Below are positions 1 through 5,116 of a DNA stretch of 7,909 nt, piece after piece. The stretch spans positions 1 to 7,909 of the forward strand of contig URFI01000104.1 of assembly GCA_900547085.1 (NCBI GenBank), read 5' to 3'. The notes beneath the pieces were generated by a model that had not been told where the DNA came from, made no database searches, and worked only from the letters and a program-made list of their open reading frames with translations. Within the stretch, counting starts at the first letter, position 1. Each line of letters begins with the position of its first letter. Position numbers and translations under genes: made by a program. The stretch comes from an uncultured Prevotella sp. (GTDB lineage: Bacteria > Bacteroidota > Bacteroidia > Bacteroidales > Bacteroidaceae).

Positions 1-131
1 TTGACAACCTATCTCTTCATATTTCGCTTATTTCAAAACAGACCTGCCTTGTATCGCAAATTTGCCCTAAAAACGCCATCTTCCTATGTTGTTCATTATG
101 ACCAGTTTACGTCTGTGGCATCGCTGCGTAT

Positions 132-202
132 AGCAATCTAACATGCCTTTGTAGGCTAAAAGCATTGCTTCAAGGGTGCAATTTGCATGCTTTTGCACCC
201 TT
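132..202. repeat. Pair of adjacent intergenic hairpins
   Basis: The first hairpin is imperfect. AGCAAT (132-137) pairs with ATTGCT (164-169), and an inner GCCT/AGGC (145-148 with 153-156) closes a 4-base loop. The second has a perfect 10-bp stem, AAGGGTGCAA (172-181) with TTGCACCCTT (193-202), and its 11-base loop contains the palindrome GCATGC (185-190). Neither is followed by a T tract on either strand, so a simple intrinsic terminator is unlikely. The arrangement resembles a dispersed intergenic repeat or a structured untranslated region. The stems are seen directly; the repeat-family idea is inference. Confidence 0.5.
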
Positions 203-331
203 AAACCTTATCTATTGCCACCCTAAATGCTGCTTTTAATCGATAAAAAACAAGAATTTGGGGGTAAAAATCTATTTTTCTTTCCAATTTACCTCCTGTT
301 TGTCGCCTGTTTGCCTATTATTTTTTTCTAG

Positions 332-346
332 ATTGAAAGTTTCAAT
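332..346. repeat. 15-bp perfect palindrome (possible operator)
   Basis: ATTGAAA (332-338), a central G (339) and TTTCAAT (340-346) form a perfect inverted repeat with a single-base centre. As RNA its hairpin could not form well because there is no room for a loop. A double-stranded protein-binding site is therefore the more natural reading. It lies about 160 bases upstream of the tRNA promoter, with no visible gene start nearby. A chance occurrence in AT-rich DNA is quite possible. Confidence 0.3.
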
Positions 347-503
347 GTGCCGTTTTTGGGGCGTTTATTGGTAAAAAAAGCGCACAATAGCTTCAATTTC
401 TGTCTATGTATTTTCTATCCGTATGCCTTCCGTCTATCCTTGATTTTAACGAACGTAACGCAGGGGTGGACATAGCTTGTTCAATAGAAAAGTGGGGCTT
501 TTA

Positions 504-535
504 TTTGGGTCGAACTAATAAAATGTTTATCTTTG
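504..535 (+). promoter_or_regulatory. Bacteroidetes-type promoter for tRNA-Arg
   Basis: A -33 element TTTG (504-507) is followed after 20 bp by a -7 element TATCTTTG (528-535). This matches the Bacteroidetes primary sigma consensus TTTG-N19-21-TAnnTTTG exactly. Transcription would start near 541, about 30 bases before the mature 5' end of the tRNA, leaving a short leader to be removed by RNase P. No other gene lies between this promoter and the tRNA. Confidence 0.85.
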
Positions 536-569
536 CACACCCACACAATGCTGCGGCAAACGCAGATTC

Positions 570-641
570 GCTCCCATAGTTAAATGGATAGAACGTAGGT
601 TTCCTAAACCTTTGATCCGGGTTCGATTCCCGGTGGGAGTA
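570..641 (+). tRNA. tRNA-Arg (anticodon CCT)
   Basis: The sequence folds as a full cloverleaf. The acceptor stem is GCTCCCA (570-576) with TGGGAGT (634-640), including a G-T closing pair, and the discriminator is A641. The D arm is at 579-594. The anticodon stem (596-600 with 608-612) encloses the loop TTCCTAA, with anticodon CCT at 603-605. The T arm, CCGGG/CCCGG, carries TTCGATT. CCU reads AGG arginine codons. The first anticodon-stem pair is a T-T mismatch. The 3' CCA is not encoded, so it must be added by nucleotidyltransferase. It appears to be a single tRNA transcript from the promoter at 504-535. Confidence 0.96.
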
Positions 642-677
642 CTTTTCGCAAACTATCAACGCCAACCTGCCGTGCGT

Positions 678-706
678 GTAACTTTTTTAGTCTCTCTAAA
701 AGTTAC
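678..706 (+). terminator. Possible terminator hairpin after tRNA-Arg
   Basis: GTAACTTTT (678-686) pairs perfectly with AAAAGTTAC (698-706) across an 11-base loop, 36 bases after the tRNA. The stem is AT-rich and the downstream sequence (AGTTTCATAATTT) is only moderately T-rich. Termination would be weak if it occurs. It could instead be a processing structure or chance. Confidence 0.35.
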
Positions 707-834
707 AGTTTCATAATTTGGCTGTTCAATATAGCGGTGTAGCTATTGGCATTCCCTTCAACTTATTTGTTTTCTTCTGTCTCAAAAAAAGCATGTTCCG
801 GCTGGCTTTAATCGTTAAATATTGTTAATAAAAT

Positions 835-845
835 GGGGGGGGGGG
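835..845 (+). repeat. 11-G homopolymer tract upstream of a promoter
   Basis: Eleven consecutive G residues sit in otherwise AT-rich DNA. The tract ends 25 bp before the -7 box at 871-878, directly upstream of where the -33 element should lie. G tracts of this length are prone to slipped-strand length changes during replication. They are a known cause of phase-variable expression in other bacteria when they lie in promoters. A change here would alter the DNA immediately upstream of the core promoter of the secreted protein, but not the -33/-7 spacing. The tract is seen directly; a regulatory effect is inference. Confidence 0.7.
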
Positions 846-870
846 TAAAACCGTTTACATAGATTATAAA

Positions 871-878
871 TACTTTTG
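871..878 (+). promoter_or_regulatory. -7 promoter element for the secreted protein gene
   Basis: TACTTTTG fits the Bacteroidetes -7 consensus TAnnTTTG and lies 27 bases before the ATG at 906, which gives a leader of about 20 bases. At the expected -33 position (about 847-850) the sequence is AAAA, not TTTG. The promoter is therefore half-consensus and may depend on an activator or on upstream DNA, which includes the G tract at 835-845. No Shine-Dalgarno sequence is visible; the leader is A-rich, as is usual in this phylum. Confidence 0.6.
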
Positions 879-905
879 CATAGTTTAAAACTCAAATAAG
901 ACTCA

Positions 906-3236
906 ATGATGAAAAGAAAACATTTACACACGTTACTAATCATGAGTATTGCATTACTGTGCGCTGTCACAGCCAAGGCTGGTGACAACAAGTGGACACT
1001 GAATGCAAACCAAACCGAGTGGCTGTACACCTATACAACCAAACTCCATCCCACCACCTTTTCAAGTAATGGCTACACCTACAATGGCTATGCGCAAGGA
1101 AAGATAACCTTCTCGTTCCGCAACACACGCGTGACCAACCGCATCGCAAATGCAGAGTGGGCTGATTTTGGTATGCGCATCGGAAGAGCAGGCGATAACG
1201 ACCCTGCATCTAACATACCCTGGTTCCAATCCTCAGGTACTGTTCAAGTTTCTTTGTACTATGCAAACGGAAACTACGCTGGCGATGTGTCAACACAGCC
1301 AGATTATTTCCCCCACTTTCACTACTATAATGCTTATGTTGATGATGATAACAATGGTCTAGTGATGGTCACTGACGAGCCTGTTACCCCTAATGGATTT
1401 TGGTGGAACCTCGACTTGCAGCGTAGCATCAAGATATTCTTCCAAAAGCCAGATGGAGAAATACTTGAGACTCTGCGCATTCGCCACCCGCTGGACGATC
1501 AAGCCAAATGCTACAGCACTACAGAAGGTAACGTTCGCAACTACCGCACCAACCTGTGGAACAGGTTTGACTGGGAAAACCGACAACAGAACAAGAGCGT
1601 GACCTACATGTTAGACAGAGGCGACGGAACCTATCTCTTGAACCCAGTTTGGGATGAGTTTACTCACTTTGTGGGAGACGGCATGTGGACTGCCAGGAAC
1701 GAGTATGTGGAAGATGCACTCGACTGGAGAGGAAAGGTGGACAGCAAGAGCGTAGTTAAGTCTCCTTTCAACGAGGAGAGTCAAAAGTATCAGCTGACAC
1801 TCGGCACAACCATTCCACTAAATCTGTTCAAGGACAAGGACAACGAAAAGCTATATGCCCTTACACAAGCCATTGTGCGAGCTGAAAAAGGGAGCATCAT
1901 AGAGATGAACTATAAATACTACGACCGTACCAAATATAATGAAGTTCCCGTAACATGGGAATGGGGACGCGTGGCTGGCGTAGGCATTGACAACAGAACA
2001 GAAGGAAACACTGCCTATGGAACAGTGAACACCAACGGGCGCGTAGATTTCCTCAAACGCAACGGCAACGGCGGATGGGTCAAGCTGGAGGCACCTATTC
2101 AACTCAACCAGGCATCTGCCGACATGACCGACATTGAAGCACGCGTATGGATTGTGCTTACATCTGACAAGCCTTTCGAAGTAAGTGACGTGTTCTTGCT
2201 CTGGAGACCAGACCAGCCTGGCTTCTACCAGACATCAGCCAACAGACTCCAATTCACCAAAGCAGATAAGGATATTGACGAATCATGGATAGATTTGTCA
2301 GCAGAAAACAAGTTCAGTCTCTTCGACCGTGGTGCCAACCTCAATCGAGTAGTTAAGGTAAGCCCCACAACAACATTGGGACATGCTGGGCACGAACACC
2401 CCTGCAATGTGGTTATAAACGGTAGAACTCCATTGCTCTACCTCACCGACAAAGGCGTGCGCCAAATTGACAGCAATGACGAACACTGCTTTGTACATAC
2501 AGGAGCATGGCTCAATGACAACAAGGAACAATACATGAAGAGCGGCTATACCTTTGGTGTAAACGAAGCGTTCACAGCTGATAAAGTATGGTTTGACCGC
2601 ATCTTTACTTATAAGACTGATGCCAACGGTAAGTCTTACAGCATGTCTACCATCTGTCTGCCCTTCGCGATGGATGCAACAGACCTGTCCAAATTCAACG
2701 TATCAAAAGCATACGAGTTCATGAATGCCACAGGCAACAAGGCTACATTTAAGGAGGTTACAGCAACAGAGGCCGACAAACCTTATCTGATAGAACCACA
2801 GGCAGCTATCACGACAGCGCATGAAACACCACTGGAATTCTCCAACAAGCAGATACCAGCCAGCAAGATTGCTGATGGCGATTTCATCGGTACCTACCAA
2901 TATCGCAACTTACCAGCCAAAGACGGAGAATACACGAATTACATTTTCGGTTTCAATACACAGAAATTCACTTACGTGAAGTCTACCGGTGCTTCGTTTA
3001 AGCCATTCCGTGCCTACCTGCGCTCCAAGCAATCAGCTGGCAGCATGGCTAAGAGTATCGAATTCAAGATTTGGGATGGATCGGTGACAGGTATTGAGCA
3101 AATCGATACTAAGGATAACACACCATCACATGCACCCATCTACACCATCGACGGACGCATGGTTAGCCCAACGGGAAATCTACAACTCCTCCCTCAAGGC
3201 ATCTACATTCAAAACGGAAAGAAAATCATTAAATAA
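906..3236 (+). CDS. Secreted protein of unknown function with T9SS-like C-terminal signature
   Basis: A 776-residue protein whose activity I do not recognise. Residues 1-25 form a signal peptide: a K/R-rich start, a hydrophobic core, then TAKA before Gly26. There is no lipobox. Residues 26 to about 440 are rich in aromatic residues and predicted beta strands, suggesting one or more beta-sandwich domains; no catalytic motif is evident. A GHAGHEHP segment (492-499) is histidine-rich. The region 560-630, with STICLPFA at 581-588, resembles a segment recurring in large secreted Prevotella and Bacteroides proteins. The end has IYTIDGRMV (745-753) and LPQGIYIQNGKKIIK (762-776), like the last strands of type A type IX secretion sorting domains. 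Outer-membrane export is therefore likely but inferred. The start ATG-ATG at 906 fits the signal peptide and the -7 box. A 58-codon gene follows after 8 bases, probably co-transcribed. It is intact, with no frameshift. Confidence 0.85.
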   Translation: MMKRKHLHTLLIMSIALLCAVTAKAGDNKWTLNANQTEWLYTYTTKLHPTTFSSNGYTYNGYAQGKITFSFRNTRVTNRIANAEWADFGMRIGRAGDNDPASNIPWFQSSGTVQVSLYYANGNYAGDVSTQPDYFPHFHYYNAYVDDDNNGLVMVTDEPVTPNGFWWNLDLQRSIKIFFQKPDGEILETLRIRHPLDDQAKCYSTTEGNVRNYRTNLWNRFDWENRQQNKSVTYMLDRGDGTYLLNPVWDEFTHFVGDGMWTARNEYVEDALDWRGKVDSKSVVKSPFNEESQKYQLTLGTTIPLNLFKDKDNEKLYALTQAIVRAEKGSIIEMNYKYYDRTKYNEVPVTWEWGRVAGVGIDNRTEGNTAYGTVNTNGRVDFLKRNGNGGWVKLEAPIQLNQASADMTDIEARVWIVLTSDKPFEVSDVFLLWRPDQPGFYQTSANRLQFTKADKDIDESWIDLSAENKFSLFDRGANLNRVVKVSPTTTLGHAGHEHPCNVVINGRTPLLYLTDKGVRQIDSNDEHCFVHTGAWLNDNKEQYMKSGYTFGVNEAFTADKVWFDRIFTYKTDANGKSYSMSTICLPFAMDATDLSKFNVSKAYEFMNATGNKATFKEVTATEADKPYLIEPQAAITTAHETPLEFSNKQIPASKIADGDFIGTYQYRNLPAKDGEYTNYIFGFNTQKFTYVKSTGASFKPFRAYLRSKQSAGSMAKSIEFKIWDGSVTGIEQIDTKDNTPSHAPIYTIDGRMVSPTGNLQLLPQGIYIQNGKKIIK

Positions 3237-3244
3237 GCAAACAA

Positions 3245-3421
3245 ATGAAGAAGATATATCAACAGCCCCTCATCAACATACTCAAAATCAATGCAGAAGA
3301 CCTATTGAAGCAAGTAGTAGCGTCGGAGGAAGACGATGCAGCAGGAGCCAAGAAGGCCGACTTCGACTACTCGGATGACGAAGACTGGGAGCAGAATCGG
3401 TGGTATGATGGTGGAAGATAA
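3245..3421 (+). CDS. Small acidic protein of 58 residues
   Basis: An ATG at 3245, 8 bases after the stop of the secreted protein gene, opens a 58-codon frame ending at TAA 3419-3421. The N-terminus, MKKIYQQPLINILKINAEDL, has the pattern MKK-x-Y-x-x-P-x-I that I recall from many short hypothetical proteins in Bacteroidales. The C-terminal half is strongly acidic, with an SDDEDW cluster at 43-48, and it ends in aromatic and glycine residues (RWYDGGR). In total there are 14 D/E against 8 K/R. It has no signal peptide, membrane segment or cysteine. The leader is A-rich (GCAAACAA) without a Shine-Dalgarno, so translation could be coupled to the upstream gene. The strong terminator starting 48 bases downstream supports it as the last gene of the unit. 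Its role is unknown; a partner or peptide precursor linked to the secreted protein is speculation. Confidence 0.72.
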   Translation: MKKIYQQPLINILKINAEDLLKQVVASEEDDAAGAKKADFDYSDDEDWEQNRWYDGGR

Positions 3422-3469
3422 ATACGTGCGTGGTACCTAACGGACGGTAAACCCACACACACCCATCAA

Positions 3470-3518
3470 GTAGGAGGTAAACGTTAATCATTAGCGTTTA
3501 CCTCCTACATTTATTTTT
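3470..3518 (+). terminator. Strong intrinsic terminator of the plus-strand unit
   Basis: GTAGGAGGTAAACG (3470-3483) pairs perfectly with CGTTTACCTCCTAC (3495-3508). A further T-G and three A-T pairs extend it to about 18 bp, closing on a TCA loop. ATTTATTTTT (3509-3518) follows directly. It lies 48 bases after the stop of the small protein. There is no T tract on the opposite strand, so it acts on plus-strand transcripts. Confidence 0.9.
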
Positions 3519-3633
3519 ACCCAGCAATCTCTTTTTGTGTTATCAACATGCTGCACAGAAAATTCATGTTGCGCATTCACATAAAAATCGCGATATATAA
3601 CCATTGAGAATTTAAAAACGGGAAATTTATAAT

Positions 3634-3670
3634 GAGGGTGTGCCATAAAGATGATTTGTGACACACCCTC
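3634..3670 (-). terminator. Probable terminator or intergenic repeat hairpin downstream of fucosidase
   Basis: GAGGGTGTG (3634-3642) and CACACCCTC (3662-3670) form a perfect GC-rich 9-bp stem with a 19-base loop. Read on the minus strand, the stem is followed by ATTATAAATTT, which is AT-rich but not a clean T run, so termination may be moderate. It lies about 105 bases beyond the fucosidase stop codon. GGGTGTG...CACACCC hairpins recur in Bacteroidales intergenic DNA in my recollection, so it may also be a dispersed repeat. Confidence 0.5.
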
Positions 3671-3684
3671 CTACAATATTTCTG

Positions 3685-3716
3685 CACAGGAAACTTATGG
3701 AAGAATGGCTCCTGTG
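3685..3716 (-). other. Hairpin in the fucosidase 3' untranslated region
   Basis: CACAGGA (3685-3691) pairs with TCCTGTG (3710-3716) around an 18-base loop, 59 bases past the fucosidase stop on the minus strand. No T tract follows, so this is more likely an mRNA 3' structure or chance than a terminator. Confidence 0.3.
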
Positions 3717-3774
3717 AAAGAATAAATCAAGGAAAACGCACTACAAGTTCAGTAGCGACTCAACCTCAACTTGC

Positions 3775-5097
3775 CTAAAATTGTACCTCTATAATCTTGT
3801 CAATGCAATCCTTCGGCAATGCTGTTGGCAAGGTAAGCACCACACCTGTCTGGCATCTTTCCACCTTTATGGGCTGTTTAGTGTCATAGACAAAGGCTTT
3901 TTTGATGCGCTGTTTGCCAATGGGCAGAAGCAAACTACGGTCGTGCAGATTTAGAATATGCACAAAGAGACGATTGTCTTTCTGCGTGGTAACACCCCAA
4001 TCGTGAGGCTTCACCATGCCCCCTCGAGTGCCATAAATCGTTTCTCCATACACTTTCATCCACTGTCCCACCTTCTGCAAGCGTTCCAAAGCCACGGCAG
4101 GGAGCTCACCATCGGGCTGTGGCCCAATGTTCATCAACAGGTTAGCGTTCATGCCAGCCGCCTTGACGATGTAACGTATCAAGGTAGTATCCGACTTATA
4201 GTCTTGGTCGGTAATCTTATATCCCCACATGCCATTCATGGTTTCGCACGTTTCCAACGGCAACCTACTGATGTCTTGCCCCGACAAACCAGCATTGTTC
4301 TCACCAGGTAAATCCCGTTCGAATATCTGAATGTCCTCACCTTGGAAAGGAGTGGTGTGATGATTGTTACCCACCAAGCACGCAGGTTGTAAGCGATGAA
4401 TGAGCTGATATTGCCCTTCCAGTTGCCAATCGAAATCAGGTTGCTGGTCCCACCAACCGTCAAACCATATCGCACCTATCTTTCCATAGTTGGTTAATAG
4501 TTCGGTAAGTTGGTTGTTCATAAACGCATAATAATGCTGCCAATTGCCTTGAGGGTTGGGACGTCCTGTTCCTCGTCCTGTTCTTCCCCACACTGCATCT
4601 TCTCTGTACCAGTCGATATGCGAATAATACAGATGCAGTCGGATGCCTTGTTTGTGACATTCGTCTGCCAACTCCTTCAAAATGTCACGCTTGAAAGGGG
4701 TTGCATCCACGATATTATAATCAGAATACCGGGTCTTGAACATAGAGAATCCCTCATGATGGCGGGTAGTAAAGCAAATATACTTCGCTCCCGATGCCTT
4801 GATAGCCGATACCCAAGCAGCTGCATTGAACCGAGAAGGATAAAAACCTCCTGCCAGTTTAGCATACTCTTTGTAGTTCAAATTCTTGTTGGTCATGGTC
4901 CACTCGCCTGTTGCCAACATGCTATACAAGCCCCAGTGCAGGAAAATACCAAACTTAGCATCTTGAAACGCTTGGCGCGAAGCCATATTCTCTGCCGTAG
5001 GTTGATAATCATGAGCTTTCTTTGTCGTAGCTACTGATTGTGCAAAAGCAGACACTGACAAGCACAAAGCCAGTGCCAAGGAAAATAATTGATTCAT
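3775..5097 (-). CDS. Alpha-L-fucosidase, glycoside hydrolase family 29
   Basis: A 440-residue enzyme expected to remove terminal alpha-L-fucose from glycans with retention of configuration. Residues 1-19 are a signal peptide ending SAFA before Gln20, with no lipobox, and no T9SS tail is present, so the periplasm is the likely location. The GH29 barrel signatures are clear: FGIFLHWGLYS (49-59), TTRHHEGF (110-117), WFDGWWD (211-217) with Asp213 as the expected nucleophile, MNGMWGY (287-293) and NIGPQPDG (323-330). The acid/base glutamate cannot be fixed by eye; Glu260, Glu266 and Glu282 are candidates. Residues from about 355 form a short C-terminal beta-sandwich. Linkage preference (subfamily A or B) is not assigned. 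The gene starts 19 bases after mutS and has no visible promoter of its own. CCAGGTG about 13 bases upstream of the ATG could be a weak Shine-Dalgarno. Confidence 0.95.
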   Translation of the reverse strand: MNQLFSLALALCLSVSAFAQSVATTKKAHDYQPTAENMASRQAFQDAKFGIFLHWGLYSMLATGEWTMTNKNLNYKEYAKLAGGFYPSRFNAAAWVSAIKASGAKYICFTTRHHEGFSMFKTRYSDYNIVDATPFKRDILKELADECHKQGIRLHLYYSHIDWYREDAVWGRTGRGTGRPNPQGNWQHYYAFMNNQLTELLTNYGKIGAIWFDGWWDQQPDFDWQLEGQYQLIHRLQPACLVGNNHHTTPFQGEDIQIFERDLPGENNAGLSGQDISRLPLETCETMNGMWGYKITDQDYKSDTTLIRYIVKAAGMNANLLMNIGPQPDGELPAVALERLQKVGQWMKVYGETIYGTRGGMVKPHDWGVTTQKDNRLFVHILNLHDRSLLLPIGKQRIKKAFVYDTKQPIKVERCQTGVVLTLPTALPKDCIDKIIEVQF

Positions 5098-5116
5098 ATA
5101 TTAGAATTTCACCTGG

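Larger units (their letters stand above)
1..503. other. Intergenic region without a recognisable gene
   Basis: No open reading frame with protein-like composition was found on either strand. The stretch is AT-rich, with many A and T runs. It contains two adjacent hairpins (132-202) and a short palindrome (332-346), listed separately. A G5TAAAA string at 260-269 resembles the G-tract/TAAAA junction at 835-850, but no function can be assigned. The gene to the left of the window is not visible, so this could include its 5' or 3' untranslated region. Confidence 0.6.
3519..3774. other. Convergent intergenic region with hairpins
   Basis: No gene is visible between the plus-strand terminator and the fucosidase stop codon. 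The stretch holds two hairpins (3634-3670 and 3685-3716), listed separately. It also holds an imperfect 18-base direct repeat, CTGCACAGAAAATTCATG (3551-3568) and CTGCACAGGAAACTTATG (3682-3699), matching at 15 of 18 positions. Both converging transcripts end here. Confidence 0.6.

Noticed and set aside
332..346. ATTGAAA/TTTCAAT resembles the ends of some CRISPR repeats
   Set aside because: It occurs once, with no regularly spaced copies and no cas genes.
570..641. tRNA-Arg as an integration site for a mobile element
   Set aside because: No second copy of the tRNA 3' end, no integrase and no direct repeat boundary were seen in the window.
835..878. Invertible promoter upstream of the secreted protein
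   Set aside because: No inverted repeats flank the promoter and no site-specific recombinase gene is nearby; the G tract is the only variable-looking element.
3094..3378. 94-codon plus-strand frame overlapping the end of the secreted protein gene and the small gene
   Set aside because: It is out of frame with both, its composition is not protein-like, and the 58-codon frame at 3245 has better spacing, start and family-like N-terminus.
4510..5037. 175-codon plus-strand frame
   Set aside because: It lies entirely antisense to the GH29 fucosidase, whose motifs are unambiguous, and has no promoter or recognisable domain.
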